Below the pieces are notes generated by a model. The model ran no database searches. It was not told the origin of the DNA and saw only the letters and a program-made list of their open reading frames with translations. Made by a program: the position numbers and the translations under genes. A stretch of 24,302 nucleotides of DNA from Cacconaster sp045617505 (GTDB lineage: Bacteria; Bacteroidota; Bacteroidia; Bacteroidales; UBA932), in assembly GCA_045617505.1 (NCBI GenBank), contig JAZLIS010000036.1:1-24302 (forward strand). The letters are read 5' to 3'. This document shows positions 1 to 7,841 of this stretch, piece after piece; position 1 is the first letter of the stretch, and each line of letters starts with the position of its first letter.

Positions 1-273
1 TCAACCGAGCCGTTCTGGTGTTCGGAATACTATGACGTAATTCCTTTATTTGACGAGCATTTACGAGAGTACTGGACAAAGGAAAAGGTTCTGGAACAGG
101 AAATGCCTGTGATTGAGGTGGAGGCATACAAGGTATATGAGAAAACCGGCGAGTATGACCCCGAACTGAATCTGTGGTTCACCGCTCACAACAGCATCTA
201 TGACATCGCGAACAGGAGCCTTTGGGTGACGGTACGCGAGAAGTACGAAAAACATTACGAATTCAAGCTGTAA
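1..273 (+). CDS. C-terminal end of a linear amide C-N hydrolase (choloylglycine hydrolase-like), partial
   Basis: Frame 1 is open from the first base to a TAA at 271-273, giving the last 90 residues of a protein whose start lies outside the window. The end (HNSIYDIANRSLWVTVRE, then a K/Y-rich stretch to FKL) resembles the closing beta strands of Ntn hydrolases of the choloylglycine hydrolase / penicillin acylase group, where a TxxNSIYDL-like strand is followed by LxVxxxEnY and a final YxFxL. The catalytic N-terminal Cys of that family would be outside the window, so activity cannot be judged. The next gene starts 23 bases downstream on the same strand, suggesting co-transcription with the esterase. 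The family assignment rests on C-terminal resemblance only. Confidence 0.55.
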   Translation, partial: STEPFWCSEYYDVIPLFDEHLREYWTKEKVLEQEMPVIEVEAYKVYEKTGEYDPELNLWFTAHNSIYDIANRSLWVTVREKYEKHYEFKL

Positions 274-296
274 TCTTCTTTATCAACAGCATCGAT

Positions 297-1973
297 ATGA
301 GACAAATCAATATTCTGGCGACAGGCATCATCCTGTGCCTTGCCGCGCTCTCCTGCTCCGAGAAGCAGAGTGACCTCGTGGCTGTCTGTGAGAACGGACA
401 TTTCGTGGGCTATATCGAGGACAACGGTGTCCTGACTTTCAAGGGTATTCCTTTCGCAAAGGCCCCTGTGGGGGAACTCAGATGGAAGGCACCTCAGCCT
501 GTGGAACCTTCCGATGAAGTCTTCGAGGCAAAGACCAACGGTCTCCCGGGACTTCAGTCATACGACGAGGGCGAAGTTGCCAGTCACGGAGAACTCAGCG
601 AGGACTGCCTCTATCTGAACGTCTGGACGAAGGACCTTCAGATGAAGAAAGACCGTCCTGTGATGGTCTGGTTCCACGGAGGCTCCTACGGATGGGGCGG
701 CACCATCGACCCTCTCTACGAGGGAAAATATCTTGTCGCAGAATACCCTGACGTGGTGCTTGTTTCAGTAGAATACCGTGTGAACGCTATGGGATTCATC
801 GATTTCGTTGACGTTCCCGGAGGCGAGGCATTTCCTGACGCACCTTATCTCGGAATACTTGACCAGCAGCAGGCACTTCGCTGGATTCAGAAGAATATCA
901 GCGCATTCGGTGGCGACCCTGACAACGTGACCATCTTCGGAGAGTCGGCGGGCGGCGGTTCAGTCAGCGCTCATCTTATAGCCAAAGGTTCCGAGGGCCT
1001 CTTCCGCAGAGCTATCCCTATGTCCGGAGAAATATGCCTTGAGCATACACCTGAGAATTACAAGGCAACCGGACAGGCCGCCAAACTGCTCGCCGCTACC
1101 GGTTGCCGCAATATGGATGAACTTATGGCCCTCTCAGAGGCTGAGCTTCTCAAGGCACTGAACACCGAGGCCGGCGGCAGAAGTGCCGAAGGCGTGGGAG
1201 GCCACGTGGGTGACTTCAACAACTGGCCTATGCGCAGTGACGAAAGGAGCATCATCCCTTCAGACGGTTACAAGGCCATCCTTGAAGGAAAATCCAAGGA
1301 CGTGGACGTGATGATAGGCACCGTGGCGGACGAGATAAGGTACTGGGCGCATTTGCAGTATGACCCTACGGATGAGGCCGGTCCTCTTGCTTTCTATTAC
1401 GATTGGGCGAAGGAAAAAGTTGCCGGAATAAAGCGGCTTGGAGGCCCGGAAACGGCCAGCCGCATAGACAAGTGTCTCGAATGCATAGACCCCGACAGCG
1501 ACGAGTGGGACGAGAAACATCCCGGAATATGGAAATACACACAGATACTGACCGACTACAATTTTCGCCTCGGCAGCATCACCATAGCCCAGAACCACTC
1601 CGAGGCCGGCGGCAAGGGAAAGACCTATATGTATGTTTTCGGCAAAGGGTTTGAAAAGGGGGCCAATCACGGGGAAGATTATATGAAGGCCTGCCACGCC
1701 TGCGAACTCACTTACGCATTCAACAACCTTGCGTATGAAGACGGCGCTCCGTTCGACCCGGTTCTCACCAAACGGTTCAGCAATATCTTCGTGAATTTCG
1801 CCCGTACCGGCAATCCGAGCATCGAAGGTCTTGACATCCCCGAGTATGAGAAGACCGGCCGCAGCACCATTATGGTAGGGCGCGATTCGCGGATTTATGT
1901 GGAGAAGAATCCTCTTCCGGAGGAGACGGAACTCCTGCTGCCGACTTATTATGACTTTTTCCTGAAGAAATGA
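297..1973 (+). CDS. Lipoprotein carboxylesterase, type B (para-nitrobenzyl esterase-like)
   Basis: This is an alpha/beta-hydrolase of 558 residues, full length for the family, predicted to cleave carboxylic esters. The start at 297 is preferred over upstream starts because it gives a clean lipoprotein signal peptide (MRQINILATG, hydrophobic core, then LSC with Cys20), implying anchoring to the periplasmic or outer membrane. Visible motifs are the oxyanion-hole WFHGGSYGWGG, the type-B signature SEDCLYLNVW, the nucleophile elbow GESAG with Ser217, an acidic residue in ADEIRYW (Glu346) and a His in CHACELTYAF (His467), so the catalytic triad looks complete. The TGA stop overlaps the next start as ATGA. 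The natural substrate is unknown; neighbouring hydrolases suggest breakdown of ester or amide compounds. The family call is firm. Confidence 0.9.
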   Translation: MRQINILATGIILCLAALSCSEKQSDLVAVCENGHFVGYIEDNGVLTFKGIPFAKAPVGELRWKAPQPVEPSDEVFEAKTNGLPGLQSYDEGEVASHGELSEDCLYLNVWTKDLQMKKDRPVMVWFHGGSYGWGGTIDPLYEGKYLVAEYPDVVLVSVEYRVNAMGFIDFVDVPGGEAFPDAPYLGILDQQQALRWIQKNISAFGGDPDNVTIFGESAGGGSVSAHLIAKGSEGLFRRAIPMSGEICLEHTPENYKATGQAAKLLAATGCRNMDELMALSEAELLKALNTEAGGRSAEGVGGHVGDFNNWPMRSDERSIIPSDGYKAILEGKSKDVDVMIGTVADEIRYWAHLQYDPTDEAGPLAFYYDWAKEKVAGIKRLGGPETASRIDKCLECIDPDSDEWDEKHPGIWKYTQILTDYNFRLGSITIAQNHSEAGGKGKTYMYVFGKGFEKGANHGEDYMKACHACELTYAFNNLAYEDGAPFDPVLTKRFSNIFVNFARTGNPSIEGLDIPEYEKTGRSTIMVGRDSRIYVEKNPLPEETELLLPTYYDFFLKK

Positions 1974-3373
1974 AAGTTGAAACTGTTGCATTTGCACTTC
2001 TGTTGCTCACATCGGTGGCCTCTGCCCAAAAGGTCACAGGAAGTGTTGATGGGATAGGTGTTTACAACTTCAAGGAGAGCCATAACGAGAATCTGAACTT
2101 CAGTTTGAACTATGATTCTCCAAAGTGGTTTCTCCATTCGAAGGTAGATGGTGGTTACGGATATAACCCCACGGATGTCAAAAAAATCTCGGCAAATTGG
2201 GACAATAAGGCTGAGGAACAGCCTTTCACGGCTGCCAATACCGAGACGAAACAGACGTTCCAGAAGCGTTGGAACACGGGCGTCACTTTCCAGTCGGGAA
2301 TCAATTTTTCTCCCACCGACAAACTGAAAATGGACCTTTCCGCCAAATACAGGGGGAACAATGATTTGGACCTGCTCAGAAGGGAGAACTACGTGGACGG
2401 GCAGTGGAGGGACAGTGCATCAATGCGACAGGATTACTTCTACAGTTCCATCGCTCCGGAACCTTTCGTGGAGTTGCAGTACAGCATAGGAAAAATAGAC
2501 ATCAAAATCAAGGAAAGGACTCAGATTTACAGGCACGGTCTGACGATGGACAGGAAAGGTGTTTCCGGACAGAATTTGCCGGACAGCGTGGCGTTTGACA
2601 AATGGGACCCGAGAAACTTCTTTTCCGGAGGGATTGTATATAGGTTCCGCCCGAGGCACAAACTGGCTGTCAATTACGACTATTCCATATCAAGGCCGGA
2701 TTACCAGAAACTGACGGATATGGTTAAAATCGGTGACTCCGAGGGCGAATATTTCGTGGGTAATCACGACTTGACCCCTCAAATCAACAACAATGTAAGT
2801 CTGAGATATACTTACACGTTCAAGAAAACCTATGAATTCTATTTCGACCTTCAGTACAGGCATATCAGGGACAAGGCGGAGAAAGTGGTCGAAGGGACCA
2901 AGGATGACGGAATAAAATACTTCACTTACATCAATGCCGACAAACAGGAGACAGGTTCTTTCCGTTTCGACCTGAAAGGCGCCTGGACAAGGCTCAAGGC
3001 CGAGGTGTATCTTCAGGCGAATTACGATTTCTTCTACAAGAAGGATGCGGAAAAAGCGCACAAGACCAATTTCAGCTGGGAGGCTTATGCGGATTTGAGC
3101 TATGCGTTCGACAAGGGGTGGAAAGTGTCGGCAAGAGGAGGATATGCCAGCAGGCAGGAATCGGCCTATAATGCCAAGGACCGGTATATATCAACTAATG
3201 TGAAGGTTTCCAAGATGTTCCTCAATTGTCAGGATATCTATATCGAGGGCCGCGACCTTACAGACAGGGAACTCTATGAATATACCTGGAACGAGAAGAT
3301 GGATTATTGTAAAATATCCCTGACCTCTTCCTACAGGAGAGCCTTCGTTCTGGGTATGAAGTATATTTTCTAG
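1970..3373 (+). CDS. Plug-less outer-membrane beta-barrel protein (TonB-receptor barrel family)
   Basis: This 467-residue protein begins with a Sec signal peptide (MKVETVAFALLLLTSVASA, likely cut after Ala19). It continues as alternating aromatic/polar strands typical of an outer-membrane barrel and ends in a C-terminal Phe (VLGMKYIF). The stretch YSISRPDYQKL followed by VGNHDLTPQINNN matches the conserved SRPxYxxLNP...GNPdLkPE segment of the OMP_b-brl_3 / TonB-dependent receptor barrel in Bacteroidetes. Those relatives are usually about 700-900 residues, with a carboxypeptidase-like domain and a plug before the barrel. Here the barrel begins right after the signal peptide and no plug or TonB box is visible. 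The start overlaps the esterase stop by four bases (ATGA), so translation is probably coupled. It may be a passive pore or a degraded receptor. Confidence 0.75.
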   Translation: MKVETVAFALLLLTSVASAQKVTGSVDGIGVYNFKESHNENLNFSLNYDSPKWFLHSKVDGGYGYNPTDVKKISANWDNKAEEQPFTAANTETKQTFQKRWNTGVTFQSGINFSPTDKLKMDLSAKYRGNNDLDLLRRENYVDGQWRDSASMRQDYFYSSIAPEPFVELQYSIGKIDIKIKERTQIYRHGLTMDRKGVSGQNLPDSVAFDKWDPRNFFSGGIVYRFRPRHKLAVNYDYSISRPDYQKLTDMVKIGDSEGEYFVGNHDLTPQINNNVSLRYTYTFKKTYEFYFDLQYRHIRDKAEKVVEGTKDDGIKYFTYINADKQETGSFRFDLKGAWTRLKAEVYLQANYDFFYKKDAEKAHKTNFSWEAYADLSYAFDKGWKVSARGGYASRQESAYNAKDRYISTNVKVSKMFLNCQDIYIEGRDLTDRELYEYTWNEKMDYCKISLTSSYRRAFVLGMKYIF

Positions 3374-3384
3374 AAAGACGCAAA

Positions 3385-4314
3385 ATGAAAAAGTCAGCAG
3401 TTTTGATTATGGTGTCGGCTATGTTTCTTGCCGGATGCAGAGGGAAAGTCGCTGATATCGTGGTTTACGGGTCTGTACATACCGGGGAAGACGAGACGGC
3501 GGTGGCCGAAGCTTTTGCCGTCAAGGATGGCAGATATGTTTATGTGGGAGACCGGGTTGGTGTCGAGGCCTTCATCCGTGAAGACATCACGTGGATTATA
3601 GACCATACAGGGAAAGGAGCAGTGATGACAGGATGCCCGGAAGGCTTTGCGAATTTTCTTATCGGCAATGCCATCAGATGTATGGGAGGATTGTCAATCA
3701 ATGATTTGGAGGATGGAACAGGTTCTTTTCTCCAAAAAGTCGCGACTGCGTACGAACAGGCAAAATCTTCAGGGAAAACCTGCATCTATGGCTTCGGCTG
3801 GAATTATGATATTTTCAACGTGGAGGGGATGCCTACCCGCGAGCAGCTGGATGTTGTCTGCCCGGACATCGCTCTCTTTGTGAACGATTCTCAGGGCCAA
3901 AAGGGGTTGTCCAACACCACTTGCCTGCGGATAGCCGGGATAATGGATTCGACCGGGAAGGTCCTCACAGACCATATTGAGGGTGGAGAGATTTGTATGG
4001 ACGCCGATGGCAAGCCTGACGGACTTCTTCTGGAGAGGGCTGCCTCTTTTGTCTGTGTCAAGGGACTTGATTTCGGAGAGGTGGTTCCCGACATTGCGGG
4101 GAAAGCCGTTGAGACGTTTGTGCAAATGCTTCATTCAAAAGACATTTTCCCCGAGAGGGGAAGCATAAAGGTCGGCAAGTGCGCAGACTTCATCCTTGTC
4201 GATAAAGATCTCTTCGAATGTTCCGAAGAGGAATTTCATTCCGCGCAAGCCCTGTCAATCTTCTTCGAAGGAGAGGAGGTCTATCATAAAGAGGGCTATC
4301 AGAATTTGAGATAG
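3385..4314 (+). CDS. Lipoprotein remnant of a YtcJ-type amidohydrolase (internally deleted, metal ligands lost)
   Basis: The 309-residue product has a lipoprotein signal ending LAGC (Cys18). It then follows the amidohydrolase family 3 (YtcJ-like) pattern: ADIVVYGSVHTGE, AFAVKDGRYVYVG, and later YGFGWNYDIF, FVNDSQGQKGLSNT, GKPDGLLLERA. The C-terminal composite-domain signature GSIKVGKCADFILVDKDLF is intact. Two defects stand out. The metal-binding segment normally PGFxDxHxH reads MTGCPEGFANF, so both histidines are Phe88 and Asn90. Around residue 253 (LHSKDIFPERGSI) the sequence jumps from early barrel to the C-terminal domain, leaving 309 residues where about 540 are usual. It starts 11 bases after the barrel gene. 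Its last 16 bases overlap the convergent methyltransferase gene. It is probably catalytically inactive. Confidence 0.75.
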   Translation: MKKSAVLIMVSAMFLAGCRGKVADIVVYGSVHTGEDETAVAEAFAVKDGRYVYVGDRVGVEAFIREDITWIIDHTGKGAVMTGCPEGFANFLIGNAIRCMGGLSINDLEDGTGSFLQKVATAYEQAKSSGKTCIYGFGWNYDIFNVEGMPTREQLDVVCPDIALFVNDSQGQKGLSNTTCLRIAGIMDSTGKVLTDHIEGGEICMDADGKPDGLLLERAASFVCVKGLDFGEVVPDIAGKAVETFVQMLHSKDIFPERGSIKVGKCADFILVDKDLFECSEEEFHSAQALSIFFEGEEVYHKEGYQNLR

Positions 4315-5009
4315 AAATCCCGGGTCAGTTTCCGGTACCGGTCCGTGAATCCGGCGGAGTCCCGGATGGTCAGTACTGTTTCCTCCCGGGATGAACACTC
4401 CCCTGAAGATGCTTCCAAAAGGATGCGCTTCGGGGGATGGTTTTCGGTTGTCCTCACCAAAGTCTTTCTTGTTATAGAGAGCCCGTTTCCGATGGCCTCC
4501 GCTATGAATGAGGATGATTCCTGCAGGGGAAGAATCACTGCAAGCCGTCCTTTCGGGGCAAGGTTTCTCATAGCGCTTTCGATGAGTTCCCGATAGGTGA
4601 GAGTGTCCGTATGGCGTGCAATCGACCGGCGTTGTTCGGGGGCTTTGAGGGAGTTGACAAAGTAAGGGGGATTGCTGACAATCAGATTGAAGGAGAATCC
4701 GTCCATTTTTCTGAAATCGCAGTTGCGGGCCTCAAGCCGGTCCTTCCAGGGAGATTTGGCGAAGTTTGATGCAGCCTCTTCCGTGGAGGCGGAGTCGATG
4801 TCGATGCCGAGGATTCGGCTGTCGGCCGGGACACTTCTCTGGGCCAGCATCAAAGCTATGACTCCCGTGCCTGTGCCGGCGTCCAGAATGTTGAGATCGC
4901 TGTCTGAAAGATGAACCCAGGCACCGAGCAATACTCCGTCGGTCCCGACTTTCATTGCGGAACGCTCGTTATCGAGGCTGAACAGCTTGAACCTAAATGA
5001 AGATGCCAT
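4299..5009 (-). CDS. trmN6: tRNA1(Val) (adenine37-N6)-methyltransferase, TrmN6 family
   Basis: The 236-residue Rossmann-fold methyltransferase is predicted to methylate N6 of A37 in tRNA-Val using S-adenosylmethionine. The family-typical MKVGTDGVLLGAW is at residues 19-31. SAM-binding motif I (DAGTGTG) is at 43-49, the acidic GIDID at 68-72 ends motif II, and the N6-adenine catalytic NPPY is at 113-116. The length is normal for bacterial YfiC/TrmN6 proteins. The start codon lies inside the 3' end of the ABC ATPase gene (17-base overlap), so it should be translated as the last gene of the fusA2-lolD-trmN6 operon. The 3' end overlaps the convergent lipoprotein gene by 16 bases. Confidence 0.88.
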   Translation of the reverse strand: MASSFRFKLFSLDNERSAMKVGTDGVLLGAWVHLSDSDLNILDAGTGTGVIALMLAQRSVPADSRILGIDIDSASTEEAASNFAKSPWKDRLEARNCDFRKMDGFSFNLIVSNPPYFVNSLKAPEQRRSIARHTDTLTYRELIESAMRNLAPKGRLAVILPLQESSSFIAEAIGNGLSITRKTLVRTTENHPPKRILLEASSGECSSREETVLTIRDSAGFTDRYRKLTRDFYLKF

Positions 5010-5643
5010 CCTTCATCTCGACCGTACGGTCGCAAAGGCGGGCAAGGTCTCGGTCGTGAGTGACCACTACGACGGTGACGCCGAATTTTTCGCGAATGGA
5101 AAAAAGAAGGCTGTGGATATCCTCCTTTGTCATACTGTCAAGATTGCCTGTGGGCTCGTCTGCGAAGACGACGGAAGGGTTGTTGACAAGAGCACGGGCG
5201 ATGGCTACCCGCTGCTGTTCCCCTCCGCTGAGTTCGGCGGGTTTGTGGGAGGTACGCTGGCTCAGCCCTACAGTTTCGAGCAGGAGAAGAGCCGCAGCGC
5301 GGGCCTGCTTTTGGGATTTCCCGGCGATCATTGCCGGAAGCATCACGTTTTCAAGAGCCGTGAACTCTGCAAGAAGATGATGGGCCTGGAATACAAATCC
5401 GATTTTCCTGTTGCGGAAAGCCGACAGGCCTTTGTCGGAGAGAGAGAAGAGGTCGGTCCCGTCTATTGATACGGAACCGCTGTCGGGCTTCATAAGGGAA
5501 CCCAGAATTTGGAGCAGGGTGCTTTTCCCCGCCCCCGAGGCTCCTACAATGGCGACGATTTCCCCTTCGTCTGCGTAAAAACAAATATCCTTCAGGACCT
5601 TGAGGGTCCCGAAGGATTTGTTGATATGCTCGGCTTTTATCAC
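4993..5643 (-). CDS. lolD: ABC transporter ATP-binding protein, LolD-like
   Basis: The 216-residue ATPase subunit has Walker A GASGAGKST (34-42), Q-loop Gln86, signature LSGGEQ (138-143), Walker B VVFADE (158-163) and D-loop residues GNLD. Length and motifs fit the LolD/MacB/FtsE group. The adaptor stretch LGSLMKPDSG and FVFQAHHLLAEFTALENV resemble LolD, the ATPase that releases lipoproteins from the inner membrane for transport to the outer membrane. No LolC/LolE permease gene is adjacent, so the partner is encoded elsewhere and LolD versus another small exporter cannot be settled. The start codon is GTG; its G is also the last base of the upstream TAG stop (TAGTG), so coupling is likely. 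A purine-rich GGAAGAAG lies just upstream. Confidence 0.82.
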   Translation of the reverse strand: MIKAEHINKSFGTLKVLKDICFYADEGEIVAIVGASGAGKSTLLQILGSLMKPDSGSVSIDGTDLFSLSDKGLSAFRNRKIGFVFQAHHLLAEFTALENVMLPAMIAGKSQKQARAAALLLLETVGLSQRTSHKPAELSGGEQQRVAIARALVNNPSVVFADEPTGNLDSMTKEDIHSLLFSIREKFGVTVVVVTHDRDLARLCDRTVEMKDGIFI

Positions 5644-7760
5644 TAGTCTTCTTCCTGAGCCTCGGCTTCGTATGCCTTCAGGAGTTTGTCTTGAACATCC
5701 ATAGGAACCTGCTGGTAGTCAATGAATGTCTGGGTGAAGGTGGCGCGGCCGGAGGTGAGTGAACTCAAGGTTGTGGAGTATTTGTAGAGTTCGGCCAGAG
5801 GAACGCGGGCTTTCAGAATCTGGAAGCCTTTTTCGCTGCTCATACCTTCCATAATGCCACGGCGGTTCTGCAGGTCGCTCATAACGTCGCCCACGCAGTC
5901 GCCGGGAACCATAATCTCTACCATATAGATGGGCTCCATAATCTTCGGGCCGGCATTCTTGAAAGCCTCCTTGAAGGCGTTGCGGCCTGCGATGATGAAT
6001 GCGATTTCCTTGCTGTCAACCGGGTGCATCTTGCCGTCATAGACGAACACGCGGATATCACGGGCGTAGGAACCTGTCAGAGGGCCTTCCTCCATCTTCT
6101 GCATCAGACCTTTCTTGATGGCAGGCATAAAGTTGGCATCAATGGCTCCACCCACAACGCAGTTGTAGAACTCCCAGCGACCGCCCCAGGGAAGAGGGAA
6201 CTCCTCCTTGGCCTTGATGTTCATAACCTGCTCCTTGCCGTCAATCTTGAATTTGGCGAGAGTATCGACACCTTCAACGATAGGCTCGATGAGAAGGGTG
6301 ACTTCACCGAACTGACCGGCACCGCCGGACTGTTTCTTGTGGCGGTATGTGGCGTTGGCAACCTTGGTGATTGTCTCACGGTAGGGGATTTTGGGAGCGA
6401 AGAGCTCGACTTCAATCTTGCTGTTGTTGTTGATGTTCCATTTGAGGATGTTGATGTGCTGCTCGCCCTGTCCGTTGAGGATGGTCTGCTTCAACTCCTT
6501 GGAATACTCAACTATCATTGTGGGATCCTCGGCGGCTGCACGGTTGAGTGCCTCACCGAGCTTTTCCTCGTCCTTCTCCTCGACGGCCTTGATGGCGCAG
6601 CGGTATTTTGAAGGGGGGAATGAGATGGGAGTCACGACTTTGTCGTTTCCTGCAGCGTTGAGAGTCTGGTTGATCTTCACGCTCTTGAGCTTGACGGTAC
6701 ATCCCAGGTCGCCGGCGACAAGTTCTGTGACTTTTTCCTTCTTCTTTCCTGCTACGGCGTATATTGCAGTGATTCTTTCCTTGGAGTCATTGCCCATATT
6801 GATAACGTCGGTGCTCTCACCGAGCTTACCGGCCATTACCTTGAAATAGGTGACGTCTCCGAGGTGCTGCTCAAGGTTGGTCTTATAGACGAAGAGAGAG
6901 AGAGGGGCGTTGGCTTCGGCCTTGGGGGCGGGAGCAATTTCGGTGATGAATTCCATCAGACGCTTGGTCCCGATATCTTTCTTGGATGAGATGCAGACAA
7001 TGGGATAGACCTCGCCTTTGTCGAAGCCTACCTTGAAGCCCTGATGAATCTCCTCCTCAGTGAGTTCTCCTGCGTCGAAGAATTTCTCCATGAGGGCATC
7101 GTCCCCTTCAGCGGCCTTCTCCATAAGTTCGGCGCGGAGTTCTTCGGCCTTGTCCTTGAATTCGGCGGGAATATCGAGCTCTTCAAAGGAACCGTTGTCA
7201 TCTTTGAAGCGGAACATCTTCATCTTGAGGATATCGACGAAACTGTTGAATTCGACACCGGCATTGACGGGGAATTGGATTACTACGGGTTTGCCTCCGA
7301 AAGCCTGATGCAGGCTGTCAAGAGTATTGTCCCAGTTGGCTTTCTCGGTATCGAGCTGGTTTACGGCGATGATGACAGGCTTCTTGTACTGCTCTGCGTA
7401 TCTTCCGTGAATCTCCGTACCTACTTCCACGCCCTGCCCTGCATTGACGAGCATTACTGCTGAATCGCAGACGTTGAGGCCGGTGATGGCACCTTCCACG
7501 AAATCATCCGCTCCGGGAGCGTCGATAATGTTCAGTTTGCAGTCCTTGACTTCCGCATAGATAGGTGTTGAATAGATGGAGCGCTGATAAAGTTGCTCGA
7601 CTTCAGTGCTGTCGGAGGCAGTAGTCTTGGCTTCGACGGTGCCGCGGCGGTCAATGACCTTCCCTTCGAAAAGGATGGCTTCGGTCAGGGTTGTCTTGCC
7701 GCTGCGGGTGCTCCCAAGCAGGACCACGTTCCTCAAGTTGGCTGTGGAGTAGTTTTTCAT
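5643..7760 (-). CDS. fusA2: Elongation factor G paralog (EF-G2 type), probably GTPase-impaired
   Basis: The 705-residue protein has the full EF-G layout: N-terminal G domain, domain II, and domains III-V (domain IV around NATYRHKKQSGGAGQFGEV; domain V near MEPIYMVEIMVPGDCVGDV and RRGIMEGM). The P-loop GSTRSGKT (16-23) is intact. Switch I, normally RGITI, reads RSIYS at 60-64, so the Mg-binding Thr is lost. G3, normally DTPGH, is DAPGA (80-84), replacing the GTPase-activating His by Ala84. G4 is NQLD (134-137) rather than NKxD. Bacteroidetes carry a second EF-G with these changes; the Bacteroides thetaiotaomicron EF-G2 has been reported to support translocation without GTP hydrolysis and to matter in starvation and gut colonisation. 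Canonical fusA would lie elsewhere. It heads the operon with lolD and trmN6. Confidence 0.88.
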   Translation of the reverse strand: MKNYSTANLRNVVLLGSTRSGKTTLTEAILFEGKVIDRRGTVEAKTTASDSTEVEQLYQRSIYSTPIYAEVKDCKLNIIDAPGADDFVEGAITGLNVCDSAVMLVNAGQGVEVGTEIHGRYAEQYKKPVIIAVNQLDTEKANWDNTLDSLHQAFGGKPVVIQFPVNAGVEFNSFVDILKMKMFRFKDDNGSFEELDIPAEFKDKAEELRAELMEKAAEGDDALMEKFFDAGELTEEEIHQGFKVGFDKGEVYPIVCISSKKDIGTKRLMEFITEIAPAPKAEANAPLSLFVYKTNLEQHLGDVTYFKVMAGKLGESTDVINMGNDSKERITAIYAVAGKKKEKVTELVAGDLGCTVKLKSVKINQTLNAAGNDKVVTPISFPPSKYRCAIKAVEEKDEEKLGEALNRAAAEDPTMIVEYSKELKQTILNGQGEQHINILKWNINNNSKIEVELFAPKIPYRETITKVANATYRHKKQSGGAGQFGEVTLLIEPIVEGVDTLAKFKIDGKEQVMNIKAKEEFPLPWGGRWEFYNCVVGGAIDANFMPAIKKGLMQKMEEGPLTGSYARDIRVFVYDGKMHPVDSKEIAFIIAGRNAFKEAFKNAGPKIMEPIYMVEIMVPGDCVGDVMSDLQNRRGIMEGMSSEKGFQILKARVPLAELYKYSTTLSSLTSGRATFTQTFIDYQQVPMDVQDKLLKAYEAEAQEED

Positions 7761-7809
7761 TTTCTATAAACGTTTATATTAAATACTTTACATTTCGAGG
7801 TATAGCTTG

Positions 7810-7841
7810 CAAATGTAGAAAATAACTTTCAATCCACCAAA
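7810..7841 (-). promoter_or_regulatory. Bacteroides-type promoter of the fusA2-lolD-trmN6 operon
   Basis: Read on the minus strand, TTTG (7841-7838) is followed after exactly 20 bases by TACATTTG (7817-7810), a perfect match to the Bacteroidetes -33 TTTG / -7 TAnnTTTG consensus. Transcription should start near 7803, giving a leader of about 40 bases. The -33 element lies inside the last codons of mrp, so fusA2 can be expressed independently of it. Confidence 0.75.

Noticed and set aside
4332..4341. CCGGTACCGG, a perfect 10-base palindrome
   Set aside because: It is inside trmN6 coding sequence, short, and not repeated in the window, so it is plausibly chance.
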